Made by a program: the position numbers and the translations under genes. Below are positions 23,430-37,300 of a stretch of DNA of 64,000 nucleotides, in pieces. A model generated the notes under the pieces. That model was given only the letters and a program-made list of their open reading frames with translations. It was not told the origin of the DNA and ran no database searches. The stretch comes from Caenorhabditis elegans (lineage: Eukaryota; Nematoda; Chromadorea; Rhabditida; Rhabditidae): the NCBI RefSeq assembly GCF_000002985.6, contig NC_003280.10, forward strand, positions 5,576,501 to 5,640,500, in the 5' to 3' direction. The stretch's first letter is position 1, and every line of letters starts with the position of its first letter.

Positions 23430-26400
23430 CTATTCTTCGGTATTTGACGAACTCGTTGTTGTGCTGATTGTCGATGAGCAGAGACAGGTTTTACGACACC
23501 ATAAAAATTGTGTTGCTTGATTTGTATCACAGAATCCTGCAGATTTCCAAGCACCACATTTCATGGGGAACTCGTCGACTGCAGTTGCACAATCAACACC
23601 TGATTCTCCTGATTTGGAAGACTTTTGAAGTTTCTTCAAATCTTGACCAGCTGGAATTAATAAGTTTTGAATATTTAGTTCTTGGTAATTTACCATGTAA
23701 TTCATCAAGAATCTGCCCTCGATTTCTCTTACCCTGATCGATTTTCTCTTTCGACGTAAGGAAGTCTAAACTCAAATGATTTTTTCTTCCTTTCTTTCCT
23801 TTTTTGCTCTTCTTCTTTCCTTTTCTTTTGTTATTTTTCTTTGATTTTTTCTTCTTTTTCTTTTGTTTTTTCTCTTCCGAGTAATCATCTCCATCTTCAT
23901 TTTCTTCGTAGTTCTCCCGTTCTTGCTTACAATCCATACTCTCAAAGTTATGATAATCATCCTGAAATGATTTTTTGAAAAAATAAAACTGTATTTAATT
24001 TTAAAATGATAGAGAATGCTATCTCAAGGGCAACACATTTTATTCACCAGAAGTAAAATTTTGCGATTTTTGTGGCAAAACTACGGTACCTGGTCTCAAC
24101 ACGACAATTTTGTTTTGAGTTCAATATGGTGTGCGTCTTTAAAGATTACTGTAATTTTGAATTCTTGTTTCTGCGGAATTTTCAACGAGCTTTCATAGTT
24201 TTTCGATCGAAAATATTCATTTATTTGAAATTTTTGAACGCGACTAACTGCACACCTTTTCTCACTTAACCCAAATTTGTCATGTCAAGACTGTGTACCG
24301 TAACTGTGGGATGAAAATCGCAAAATTCAGGTTGGGGATAAAATGTTGTATGATTTTTTTCTAAACCTTTTGGAGCAGTTTTACGGGCTCCAAAATAGTA
24401 AATAATGCTCTAAAAATATCGGATCAATTTCTATTTCTAAATCTAAGTGCTCGAATTGAACACATTTTTTGAAAGAGGTTTTGAAATTGAACGTACTCCT
24501 ATTTTTCCGGGATAATACGGGTATGATGGAGGCATTGTGGTTGTTGTAGTAACTGTTGGAAACGTGTAGCCATATGCATCTGGATGGGGATATGGTACTT
24601 GATCGGGTGGAATATTATAGTTCTGTGGAAGTGGTTGTGGTGGTTGATAATGTTCTCTTTGTGGTGGTGGACAATTGATTTTCTTCCTTTTTTGTTTCTT
24701 TTTATATCCATTCTCTTCATTATTTCCATCATCATCTTCATCATTATCGTCTTCCTCTTCATCTTCATTATTCTTTTTTCGACCATTCTTTCTTCCTTTC
24801 TTTTTCTTCCTTGAATTCTCATCATCCTCATTATCATCTTCTTCCTCTTCATCTTCATCTTCATAATCTTCTTCATGATCATCTGTATTTCCATCAATTG
24901 CTTTTGGTATTTTTACAATTCCATCAACTCTTTCCAAATCTCCATTATCCTCATCATCGTCCTCATCTTCATCTTCATCATCATCCTTATTCTTCTTTTT
25001 TCCTTTTTTCCCTTTCTTTCCCTTCTTTCCTTTTTTGTGATCATCTTCGTCATCGTCATTTTTCTTTCCTTTTTTCTTTTTTGATTTTGACTTTTTACCA
25101 TGCTTCGCACCGTCATCATCCTCATCTTCATCCTCATCAGTCTTATCTTGACCGGTTGTTTTTCCTTTTCCTTCTGTTCTTATTCTCTGCAATAATATTC
25201 GTGAACCATCCCAAATTTACAATAACTCACATGAATACCACCACCCTTTTTCAGTTCTGCCAAATCGATTTCACCAGCTTTTGTACCTTCACCGTCACCA
25301 CCGCCTGCTCCAGGTTGCACTTTAGTGCCCTGGAATACATGAAGTGGAAGTTATGGATTTTACATAGTAAAACGAGTTTGAATCTTAAAGCTATGGCAGT
25401 TATGGGGGACGTTCCCTCTAGCCTCTCTCATTTTTTGATACATTTCCCCTAAACGGAAGTGGAATCCCCAAAACTTAAGCAAAAATATGTGATTTGAGAA
25501 AAAATTTTCATATTGAACAAAAGTTTCCAAAACTGCTTAAAATTTTAATACACTTACTTCACCATCCGATGAAGCAAATAACCCTCCTCCATCTCTTCCA
25601 GAACGTGTTTTCGTTGTTACTTTAACACCTTCCGAATTTTCAGTTCCTTCTAAATCTGGTGCATCGTGACGGGTACCTTCTGTGTCGGGTGCACCATGTT
25701 TTGTTCCTTCTGAGTCAACCACCGCATGCCTTGTGCCCTCATCTCCAGCAACAAATCCCCCGCCGCCATCACCATTTTCTACAAGATCCTCGTGTTTTCT
25801 GTAACAATTGAAGTATGGTATAAAAACACTTTTTCACTTACCCCATTGGCACACGGACGGGCGCCTGAGGAGTTGGAGGTCGTCTGCCTCGGCCACCAGT
25901 AGGTCGTCTGTAATATGGAATATCCCGTTTAGAATTCCTCTGAAACTGGAAACAAACCTTCCTCGGTGCCTTGGTGGAGGAGGAGTGGTTTGTTCATCAT
26001 AATCCACTCCATGATCATGATCGCTGTGAGCTGGATCGCTGAATCTTAAGAAATATTTCAAAAACAATCCAATTTACTAACTTTCCAGTAGCTAAAAAAG
26101 TTGCAGCAGAGGTATGAGAAGGAAAGAAAATGTAACTTTCTTACACTCTTATAAATTAGCCAAACATTAAAAAATGGCGATGCTTAGCAGACAATACACA
26201 TTGAACTCACTTTTGATTCCAAGGAGCTTTATCGTGTCCTCCATGTCGTGGTCGGTGCCTACCTCGTACCCATGGAGGAGTTGTTGTTTTGATTTTTGGA
26301 TCTTTTGTAGTTGTCGAATATCCACGCAATCTAGCAGAAGGCAACTGATCCCATATCTTGAAGTTTCCTTCCGATTGATGCTTTACGTTGTGTACCAATG

Positions 26401-26794
26401 AATTTACTGCTGCTAATGGCATACCTTCAGCTCTTGCATACATATGTTGATAGAATGGATCCTGGTCTCGTGGATCTTGTGTGAGAACTGAAACAATTAT
26501 TTGGAATTTATGAACACTTAAAAACAATTATTGACTACTACTGTAATTCAACTTTAATTAAAACATGAAGAACTGAGTTGTTTGCGCGAAGCAGGCGAAG
26601 GTTGCCTTTTAACGTTCTGTATTTATAATTAAATGATTAAGTGCTTTTAAATTAACATTATGGATAAAAACGCTTAAAAACTCACCAATATTTCCAACAT
26701 TTGACATATCTTCCAGCTGACTTCTAACTCTAGTGAGACCGGAAATAATTGTTAAAATAATCAACCATTTTTGAAAATTAATTTGATTTTTCAT
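23430..26794 (-). CDS. Secreted Lys/Asp-rich protein with C-terminal ShK domain
   Basis: Nine exons: 26794-26686, 26487-26211, 26038-25958, 25907-25842, 25798-25558, 25329-25231, 25186-24497, 23961-23694 and 23650-23430, total 683 residues in continuous phase. ATG 26794 opens a signal peptide (NFQKWLIILTIISGLTRVRS). Then follow a Pro/Arg/Thr-rich part, Gly-rich EGTxHxAPD repeats, and a striking run of alternating acidic (DEDEDEDDD) and basic (KKGKKGKKGKK) blocks (about residues 300-450). After that come a Pro/Tyr-rich linker, a second basic block and a single ShK/ShKT domain (CATAVDEFPMKCGAWKSAGF and FLWCRKTCLC) with six cysteines. ShK domains in nematodes occur in secreted enzymes and cuticle or surface proteins. 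No catalytic domain is seen. The charged blocks suggest mineral or polyanion binding, which is inference. Gene name not recognised. Confidence 0.8.
24070..24315. repeat. Dispersed hairpin repeat, copy 3 (ShK-gene intron)
   Basis: Arms around 24062-24150 (AAAACTACGGTACCTGGTCTC, TTTAAAGATTACTGTAA) and 24240-24310 (CACACCTTTT, GTCAAGACTGTGTACCGTA), inverted. It lies in the 24496-23962 intron of the ShK gene. More diverged than most copies. Confidence 0.6.
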
Positions 26795-29700
26795 CACTGA
26801 TAGAATATATTCCGAAACGCGGAAATCAGTTCATCTGGTAACAATTAAGAGGGTGGATTTGTCTGAAAACCGTTTCACTTTTTCAAGAAAAAAAGTAGTC
26901 GAGAAAATGAGGGAAAACTGATGATTTTTCGTCAAGAACAGAGTTAAAGAATGTAGACAAAGTTACTAGTAAATGTCAAAAGTGGGTCTCAATTTGGAAC
27001 CCGTTCAATCCATTATTAGACCATTAGTCAGCGGGGAGAGATGTATGTGTGAAACCGAACACAACAAAATACAAAAGAGGAAGGAAGAAGTAGAATTGAG
27101 ACAAGTTATTATTTGGAATACAAGACTTGCAAAAAAAGCACTCATCGTTTGCTTGTTCATCTAATTACTCTAATGTATTACTTACTTTTTTGTGTGGGGA
27201 TTTAGATTTAAATGTGACATTTTACAGAGGTTAAGTTTCTCCCTATTATATGTCAAATGTAATATTTACTTGTCTGAATTTTTTAAACAAGAATTGGGGT
27301 GTTCTGGAATTATCAGTGAAGTTCATCATTTCAGGTAATACATTTACCCATAATAACCACATTTTTTACTTAATTATCTGTCAGCTGACGACCTCATCAG
27401 GAAGTCTAATCAGATAAACTTCTCAAAACATGATACATAATCTTTAATCTATCGAATTTTGATTGAAGATGATAAGCACTTTACTATTTTAAATATTTTC
27501 TGTACTTCAAATTTTACTATTTATTTTTGAAAGGAAAGGATCAAGTGACTTTTTAAATAACAAGTTTTGAAAAATAACATTCGAAACTAATTTTTCAAAT
27601 TATTGAAAACAACAACCACTAAAAAAACTGATTACTTCTTAAAAGTTGTATTTTTGATAGTGAAGTACGTGTATTCTTTGAAAAATACTTTTCGATATGC
27701 CACCCAATAATTTCAAAAAAATTATTTTTAAAAAAGCAAGATATTGGAATTTCTTTTCCAAAAATTAGTAACACAGTATGAAGTTCCGGATTTCAAAGAT
27801 TACTTACTGTTCAACAGTAGACAGCTGTAGAATATACATAACATTTCTGAAAAAAATTATTCAAAAATTTGCGGAAATGTTTGGTTTTAAATGAAACCAG
27901 GTTAATCCCACCAAATTTTTATACCTTTCAAAAGTTGTTATGTGAAAACATTCAAGTTGCAAGTCCAAAAATAATCAAGAGTGCACCACCTACCCTAACT
28001 GTTTTGCAAAAAAATTTCATATTACCTCTAAATTATTCAGATCGTATTTTTCGTCTTGCACGTAATTGTTCCTTGTCCATCTTTTTCTAATTTAGCCTAA
28101 TGGGGTAGAAATTCGTAGTTTCCAAGTTTTTTCGTACCCATTTTACAATGGCTGACATCATTTTTGTTTTTTTCTTATCAAAGGGGAATTCTAAATGTAC
28201 TGTAGGTGCTTCGACGGCAAGACACACTTTTTGACTTTTAGACATTTAATGACACAATTAGATACGACATTGAAAATCTGATTCTTGAGATGTTATAATT
28301 GTTAAGTGAATAAATAGGCATGGGCTTCGGAAACCAGTTATCAAATAAGAGAAATTAATCTGAAACCTGAAAAGCTACAATGGAAGCCCAACTTCTAAGG
28401 GGTTTCAGAGGCTTCAGATATTTTTTTTATTTTATGATAAACTAGTGTTGAAATAGGATTCAGTATATCAACAAATGTTGGCTGTTCATTTAAAAATTAT
28501 CGGAAAAATTATCACAAATCTCTGGATGTCCCAAAGCAGCTGGGCGCTCGATTTTTCAACTATTAGCACTTTTGCTCACACTTTTTTGAGATATCAACAT
28601 TCAGCCGTAAAAGTTTTTCGATATGCTGAACCCAATTTCCAGATTAGTTTCCCATTAGAAGTTTTAACATGTTCGAAACCTCTAAAATGAGGGAGGTGTC
28701 CTATAGCAATTGGGCGCACTGTAGTTTTGAGTTAATCTGCACAAACTTCTTCTAATGGGTGCATAATTTTTTTTCCCTATTTTGCATTTAAAATGTATTT
28801 GTTTTTGGGCCACCAACTTCGCCGAATCACCCATGAACCGTATATCCAGTTTCACGAGTACATATTTTTAAAATGTTTTCCTCTATGAGTCATACAAAAA
28901 AGAACCAAACCCACCAACTTCTGGGTGCTTTCAGTTCCCTTTTACTTTTCCCTATGAACTTTTTCGTTCCCGCTGCCGTCCATCTGATTTCAATGTACCT
29001 AAAAAACCTTCGTCACGTTGAAACCGTTTTCTGTTACAATCTCTGCGTCTCTTCAATTGTTTCCAATCCCTAATCTTTCATTTTTGAAACGGGAGAAAAG
29101 AACCTATCTTCAATCAACAGTTGGATCAACAGAGAACGGGAGACTTATACGTCAGAGACGACGAACTTGTCACCTCAAATCGTATCGATGTATCTGTATC
29201 TCTTCTCTCTTCTTCATAACAAAATACTTAACGTTGTCTGGTTTTTCGTTGTTTCTCACGGCTGACTGGACTGGCGATTTTCGAAAGTTGATGTTGCAAT
29301 GCGTGTCTGATGTTCTCATCTCTTATCATTTTCCTTATCAAGTTGTTATCAATCATCCAGAAAAGGTCAAACTATCAACGGAATAGCATTGGTGGTCTTT
29401 TCCCCCTTTTTCAATTTTAAAAATACAAAACTTTTGTGTACAGTGTTACTGACAGTGTAAACTTGTGATATTTGATTGATCGATGTTGACCAGGTGGTTT
29501 GAATTTTGGAAGATTTTTGCAAAAATGAAAAATAAGCAAAGTCTTGTGGTTGATAAAAAATTTATCATGATTATTATGAATTTGAACATCTGCTTTCAAA
29601 GATTCAAGTTTTTTGAAATTCTGCATGCATGAACTATTTGTGTGTAGTATGATGGAACTTTTGATTTTTTTTCTTGAATTGCAAGTGGTCAATAAGAGGA

Positions 29701-30294
29701 CATTTTCAATTTAGAATTGTGCAGTGTATTTAAAAACACCTAGGCAACAACGTCATCATACCTAGGTCTGCCTATCGCCTAAACTTGAAAAGATCACACG
29801 TTTTGTGTAAAGGCATTGATCGTTCTGAAATAGGGTAGGCTGGATGGAGATTTTACAAGAGTGCTTCTGAAAAGTTACAAACTATATAGTAGTTTTTCCA
29901 AAGAAAAGAAAACGAGTTTCAAATTTTGTTTTCATTTTTGTTTGTCAAAAATTTATCTTGAAGTTTGTTGTCAATCTAGTTGTTGGTTGGTTCTTGGTTT
30001 ATACTTTTGCACATTTCTTTTTATGAAATCAATTTCTCTTTAAAAATTCAATAATTCATTAAGCGTTCGTATCAAATAAAGATAAGTCAAAGTTCAAATA
30101 TCTTTTCAATCAGGTATCAAAAAACCTAGGAAAAGTTAGTCGCAGAGATCATTTTTCGATAACAAATGACCCGTTTCGATTATCTGTCGAAACATTCACA
30201 GGTGAACAAAAGTGATGACCGAGGAAATTAGAAATCACATAAAATATGTACAGACACATAATAAATCTATTAAAAAGGTTTTCAACGAAGAAAA
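26795..30294. other. 3.5 kb intergenic region
   Basis: AT-rich sequence with short overlapping open frames only. The best (29018-29386, + strand) has low-complexity Ser/Leu content and no flanking splice sites or domain. A slightly GC-richer stretch at about 28880-29340 might be promoter sequence. No RNA gene or protein gene can be supported. Confidence 0.5.
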
Positions 30295-31324
30295 CTATAC
30301 GACCAGATGAGCTAAATCACAAGTGTTCAATTGAGCAGGTTGATCTGGTTTTGGAGAGCTCTGATTTTTAGCAGCCGTTCGATTCTGTTCCAGCCGTACG
30401 AGAGCTTCTTCGTAGGATGGTGGAGGTACGTCTATCGACATAACCTGCAATAAATACAATATTTAATGATTGAAACATCGTTTTCTTATTTTATTTCAGA
30501 TAAAAAATTCAAATTGTTTTTTTTTGATAAATTTCAACAAATGTTCGCAAACTTTTAGGCAATTATTTCAAGCTTTACTAAATACTTTCGCATTTTCAAA
30601 TGACTTTACAGAATTTTTCATAATTGGATGTTTTTGAGTATGTTCAGTAAAAACTCAAAGTTTACAAAACCCTTTTCAAAGGTATCTATCTCAGAAAAAA
30701 ACAACTCACTTGATTATAATTTGGTGGTGGTTTACTGTAGGCTCTTAAATTGAGTTGTTTGATGATATCAAATGTCGTCGAAAACATAGTATGAATTTCC
30801 AAAATGAAGAAAACAATCGAGATGGTTAACCACACAAAAATTGCAGAGTTCGAGGTAGTTTCAGCCATCTGGAGACCGTAGAAAAGTGCAGATGATGAGA
30901 GAATTATTTTGAGGAGCACATTTGGAGATAGGAATACGGGACGGAAATTGTATAGTCCGTACATTGAAAGAAATACGACAAATGTATTCACGAAGAACAT
31001 AAGAAGTGTCATCTGAAAATTTTGAAATTTATTTAATGATTGTTCACTTTGGTTCAGCCTTTTTTAAATTAGTTTTTGGAAGTTTTTGGAAGAAAGTTGA
31101 TGAAATACTCAAAAAAACCCACATTTGAATCCTCTCCACAAATCTCCAACGTTAAAATAACACTATTTACGAAATTGATCATGACCAGCATCAATAAACA
31201 CATTCTACTCTGAAAATTCGAAAAAATATACTTTAAGAACTTCAAAATTTTTTATGCTCACCTGGAAGAGCTTCCTACGACTGCGGAGCCAATTGTGGAC
31301 TCGGAAACGCGTCGAGTGATCCAT
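30295..31324 (-). CDS. Four-helix membrane protein with PPxY motifs (LAPTM4-like)
   Basis: Four exons: 31324-31262, 31209-31123, 31012-30710 and 30444-30295, giving 200 residues. A basic N-terminus (STRFRVHNWLRSRRKLFQ) is followed by four hydrophobic segments: MCLLMLVMINFVNSVILTL, LLMFFVNTFVVFLSMYGL, FLSPNVLLKIILSSSALFYG and SAIFVWLTISIVFFILEI. The C-terminal cytosolic tail carries two PPxY motifs, KPPPNYNQ and VPPPSYEEAL. This layout matches LAPTM4-type endolysosomal proteins, which recruit Nedd4-family HECT ubiquitin ligases through PPxY and traffic to late endosomes and lysosomes. The CAG acceptor at about 31357 followed by 33 bp of leader suggests a trans-spliced 5' end. The family assignment rests on topology and motifs, not on a sequence match. 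Confidence 0.75.
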
Positions 31325-34300
31325 TTTGTAGTGTAAGGTGGGATGGGGATGCGAAACTGGAAAAATGTATTTTCAGCACGACTGCAAAGCTATAAAACAC
31401 ATGATAAAAAATAACGAATGCTAGGAATTAAAAGACAACGGAGGAAAAGGTTTAGGCAAATTTGAAAGTTTCGGTCAAAGAATACTGGCAAATCAATGAC
31501 GTCCGCGTCCTCATCGGTTACTTTATTATTTTTTAATCAACCTATTTTCAATCAATTTGTCAGTAACTATTTGGATTCAACTGGTACATTGACAATGATT
31601 AAAGAAAGAACATAAATGATAAGAGAAAAATAATAAGAAGTGTGGATGTGTTTATGAAAAAGATGAATGATGATATCAAGATTGGATGGGGAGGAGAACA
31701 AAAAAAATGGAAGGAAAAATGGAAGAAAGAACGATATGATAGGCGGAGTGAATGATGGGACGAGAAGAATAAGAAGGACGACGACAACAAAAATGAAAGT
31801 GTGAAAAGATCAAATAGGTTAAAGAGTTATGACTTTTTGAATAAGTTTTTTTAACGGATTTTTAACGGACACTACGGTTTGTTGAGTTCACAGGCTTCAA
31901 GCTTCAAGTCTCAAACTGCTTCATAACGAGGCTTTATCTATTTTAGGCAATCACAAAAATTTGAGAAATTTTAACCCTTTTGGATCTGAAATTTTTCAGT
32001 GCATTTTTTCGCGAAAATCGAGGGAAGCAAAATTGCTCCAGAACATATTTTTGCTTATTTAGGAGAATTTCCTAAATCTATTTTTTTTTCAACCTCATTG
32101 CACAACTTTGGCATCTAAAATATCTGTTGTCATCTGTTTTATTTTTTCATTTTGTAATTATTTTTTAAAGTCAGTTCACCACATATGTGTCAGTCTTTTG
32201 CTGCATTTTAATAGTTAAACAATTTTGATCAACTCAGAAACTTTAAAAATTAGTCCCGAAAAATAGAAGGATAGTTGATTACTCTGAAATTAAATTGAAA
32301 TTTTGTAGAATAGCAAAAACTGTGAAAGTCTCAAGTTGAAGGCTATTGCAGTTGTAATCGATGAAATCTTAAAGCTTTTCGAAAGTGATTTGACCTTTTA
32401 CAACTTGCCTTTTTATTACACAACACTAAATATTGGAACGTCATGGTAATTTATGATATCTGTGATGATATCTTTATCTCTTATCTTTAGTGATTTTAGT
32501 TAGACTGAAGATGTGATTTGAAAACTGGTATTTCTAGATGATACTTGACTTTAAAAAGTACTCAGTGGGTTTTTTCGTGAATATCCTGATATAAGTTTCC
32601 AAAACTACATCCTATTATTTTTAGTTGTTAATATTCGTAGTTATCAGTCATTTAATACATCAAAATATATTAGCTTACATACATACGATCAACAAGTTGT
32701 TTAGATATAAAATACACATGAATCTTTGATTTTTTGCAGAAATAGAGTTAGTATAGATAGATTCACGGCATTGGATTTGAGGAATATATGGAGAAAACGG
32801 CAACTAACAATGGACTGAAGACGGGAATAAACAGGGACATTACCGATAATGACTAGCTTCTTCGTCTTCTTCATCATCTTTTTGGTGGAGAACGGCAAAA
32901 GCTTTCATCTTGATTAGATGTGTTCGGCTTGCCTTTTTGTATAACTGGATTGGAAACAATTAAAATATGATACCTTCTTTTTTATCTTTTCTGGCGTAAT
33001 TTTAAGTTAAAAAGTGATCTTAATAATATTCCTTTCTCTATTAGTTTTGCATTGTAACAACTCATTATTCGGTTTATTTTAAAGATACAAAAAATGAAAA
33101 CCAACGAATTGATTTTGTTCAGTAGAGCTCTTTAAAGTCTATGTAAACTGAAATTCAGAAGAAAAATGATAGCAAATAAGCCTTGTTTTGAGTCGGAGTG
33201 CTTCGGAGAACGCGGAAGGTTAGGGCAACAACAAGAAGGGCTCTATGTAATTCTTATTCAGGCAGAGTACGTACTAGAAATGTCAAAATAAAAACCAGGA
33301 AAACATGAGGCAAGTAGAGCGTAGAACAAGAACGGAAAGTTTCAGAAAACATGAAAAGGCGAACATCAAAAGATCTAAAGTGCAGGAAAAAGAAAAGGGA
33401 GGCGGTTTTAATTTGCAATGCCTAACAAGTTCTATTAGACTAACAAGCTCCTTCACCAAAAGTAAAATTGAACTTTTTCTTTCAAACAGAACAATCCAGC
33501 CAGACGTGAAAAAACATACAGAATGAGCTAGACATTTTCAAAATTTGTGTATGAATCAGAATTAACGTAAGAGTAGGAAGCGAAATGAATTTTCATGACT
33601 AGTGATTAAAAGTAGTAAAAAAAGTATCAAAGCTCGCCTTGACGAGTGTACATCACTAGGCCCGAATCTTGAAGTCAAAGAAATTGTATCAAATTCTTAA
33701 ATTTATCCTATCAAGAAACCAGATCTCAAATTCTAATGAGGTCGCTTGTTTTTCCAAAAACCTCTAACACTGAATTTACGGCAATGTTCTGATTATGGGC
33801 TATTTTCCTCGAAGAAAAAAACGAAAAATTTCAAGACGTTATTTTTCAGATTCTAAGAACTTGTTATCAAAGAAAAAGTCAGGTGTCATTGAATTGCTGT
33901 CTAATCAAATAAGGAAAAGTGGTGGGAAATTAGATTTGAATTCATTTCAATCCTTTTTATAGATCTCAGAATTTATCGGTGCTTGGATAGGTAAAGAAAG
34001 TCTAGACTATATATTACCTGAAATTTTCACTTTTATAAAGTTATGCCAAGTTTTCAGATATTTTAATTACAGAAAATGGGATTGTTGTTTTTCATTTAAA
34101 TTATTATTCAATCTATATGTGTTTGGTGCTTATGAAAGCATTTTGAAAAGAAATAATAAACAAAACAAAAGATAATTATATAGTATTATAGAACAGCACA
34201 TCATTTAGAAGTGACGGCGAACGAAATGCTCAGTGAGCATTTATGGAAAAGATAATAATATTCAAATTCATTCAAAAAAATACAAAAAGCTTGAAAACTG

Positions 34301-37300
34301 ACAGAGTACATGATATTTGAGCATTTTTATATCAACTTGATAAAAGAAATCAAATTGAGTTTTCTATTGAAAACGGGGGAGGTGGACGTGATAGGCGGAG
34401 CTATTTTTGTGAAGAATGACCAAAATTAGCGAAGGGAGGAACTAGAATTTTCTGGAAAATAAGAAGATGAGGAAACGGTTTGTGGTGAGAGTATTTTAAG
34501 AACTTGTAAACTTTTGAAGTACAGTCAACAAGACTGTAAAATTCAATATGGATCAATTAATTTCCAGATTTTTCACATTATTACTGTATTTTCAATATTA
34601 TTGCATTTAACTTCTTGCAGCAAAAATTTTTAAAATTTTAATGAAGCAACCGAAACAAAGTCGGTTTTTTTCTAAAATAACTTCAAAATTTCCTGAAGAA
34701 AGCAACACCACAACCCGTAATTCCTTGGATTAAATGTTAATCATCTGGTCATTTACAAGGTCGTTGGCATTAAAAGATCATTGAAGACCGAGTACATGAG
34801 TCATTTTTAAATTGAATTCAAGAATTTAGCAAGAGAAAGTTTCAGATGTATCCAGTTCCAAATTATAATTTTAATATCAAATACAATCTTTTGGTTTCAG
34901 GAAATAGTTTCCGTATCAATCAACGAACTTATCCAATTTATGTAGATTGAATTGCACGTATTCTGTATTTATTCCCAAGTTGGAAATTTCTGATTGGCTT
35001 GACTAATTTGAAAATCAAATAAATTGGTTTAAACGAGTTTTGAACAAAAACTGAAACTTATTGAAATTAAATTTAAAAGTTGAATTTTCCTGTGCCTTCT
35101 TTAAATTTCCGGTCATAATTTCCGGGTTACTGGTCATTTTAATCGAAAAAGCTACTTTATTATATCTAGAAAAAAAAGTTCCCATTCTATGTTTAAAAGA
35201 GAAACTTTACCCGCAAAAAGTGGGATCCAAGTCGGACCCAAGTTTTGGTTTTTTTGGCATTTCACATTGAATTAACCTATTTTTATTATTTTTTCTTGAT
35301 TTATGATATTCAAAATCTAATATCTCAAAGATCGAGTGATCTATGAAATTTCAAAGACTGGTACTTATCTTTTTCATTAAAGATTCAGCCTTTCAAATGT
35401 GCCAAGTTGACTTTTATAGTTACCACGCATTCCTTTTTGTAATTTAAAATGTTATTTAGAAATGTTATCTTTAAAAACTAATGCGAATTTTTTTTTTCAA
35501 ACACCTCTAAACTTCAGAATATTATTTATTTTTCTTTTGTAGTTCGGGAAAAAATAACTTGAAAAAGGAACAAATAAAACAAAGTACGGAAAATTCAAAA
35601 TTTAAAAAAAAGTTGAATGCTTTTTGAATAAACTTCCGAAATTCCAGGAAGTAAAAATTTATCTAGCAAGACCTAAGAGTTTTGAGCACCTCGGAAAAGT
35701 GCTTAGACACTTGAAAATCGCTTCCAAAAAGTGTTTCCTGGGTTTGGATTAAAAAAAAAATTTCAAAATCTAAAAAAATTCCAGCAGAAGAAAAAAGTTC
35801 AAGGAACACTAGACAAGGACATAACTCGTGTCGATAAAGAGGGGAAAAGGTTCGTTTCGTTTTCGGAACCGACAAATTCAATTTTTCACTTTTTTTTTGC
35901 ATTTCACTTAAAATGAAAAAGGAAGCAAAAAGGTTTTCGGAGAGTGAAGGAAACAAAAAACTGGTGAGAATTGTTTTTTCTTTGATGATTTGTGAAGAAC
36001 TACGATTTTTGTTTTTTGCAAAGTGAGTGAAAATGTATCTTCTGTATTTAAATTCTAGTTCCATTCAAAGTCAAATTACCTAAATTGAATGGAACACAAT
36101 TTTGAATTACATACATACCTATAATATATTCAGAACAGGGCAGACCAAATGAATATTTTACGGGAAAAGTATCGCTTCGCCTTCCAGACAAACTGCGACG
36201 TACCAATGAAACCAAAAATTGAAATCAATTCTCTATACGATGTGCATGGGAATAGGTACTAGACAATGACATACATTGACTGATTTGGGAATTGAGAATT
36301 ACTTCACAGTTCAGATGAGTTTATGACGGTTTTTGGTCAGGGGGACTTCATTGGAAATATCTGAACTTAATGTTTTGGTGTTCAGTTTTTATTTTGAGAA
36401 AATACAAATAAAAGATATTAAAGTTCGACTTTCAAAAAATTCAATAGATTCCACATTTAATTTATTCTTAATCCTTCAATTTGATCTCATTGACTTGAAA
36501 CCAACTTCTGCAATAGATTAGTCTCAACTTAATAGTCTTCAAGCTTTTCCCTCCATCAATATTTTTTCCTTTTGATCTACCGGATTCTGTGGCGATTAAA
36601 CGGTAATCAAACCGAGGAAAAAAACGACAAATGGGTTGGCTGGATAGATGATCATAATTTGACCTAATTGCATATAATGTAATGATTACGATTTGAGAGT
36701 GAAAGAGATATGAATAATCGAAACTAGATGAAAGTTTAATAGAAAGGAATGAGATTAATTAGATGGTTTTTCAGATAAAATACAAGATTCAGGTGATTTG
36801 ATATAAAGTGACAAATTACATTGTTTGCATGTTTCACTAAATTGAAAACTTTAAAGATGAACCTTTAAGTTATTGTTTTTTTAATGTTTCCTTTTAATTT
36901 AGGGTGGAGTAGTGCAAGTGAAGATTTTGCCAAAACACACCTATTATAACCTATTATATAAAACGAGGATTAAAAGACGATCCGCACTCAAATTTTTTTC
37001 AAGTTTTGAGCTTTTTGAAAAATTGCCAGCATTTTTACAGGTTCGAATCAGTTAATTAATTTTTTGCAAGGAGAAGTTATTCTGATAGTGAGTAATTCTC
37101 CTTTTTTAATGTACATAAATAGAAGCGTTTCAAGCTAATTTTGTGATATGCTTATTACTGTAATTGGCTTATTAATTTGTATCTTAATTTTTCATAATCT
37201 TCTCTGCAGACATTAGCCTATAGGCATTTATAAATTAAAATTGAAATCTAAAAAAAGTAAAAGCATCACTCTCAAAAGTCATAAATCCTTATCAATCCCT

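Noticed and set aside
24499-25452. Several + and - strand frames rich in Met/Arg/Lys or in His/Leu/Ser opposite the charged ShK-gene exon
   Set aside because: Shadow frames of GAT/AAG-repeat coding sequence; the phase-consistent gene model uses the Lys/Asp frame.
29018-29386. 122-residue + strand open frame in the 26.8-30.3 kb gap
   Set aside because: No signal peptide, domain, splice sites or neighbouring exons; amino-acid composition looks random.
32848-32918. Minus-strand exon-like piece MKAFAVLHQKDDEEDEEASH with a donor, upstream of the LAPTM-like gene
   Set aside because: Joining it to the LAPTM-like leader at 31356 gives a frameshift and an early stop; low-complexity Asp/Glu runs arise easily from CTTCTT repeats.
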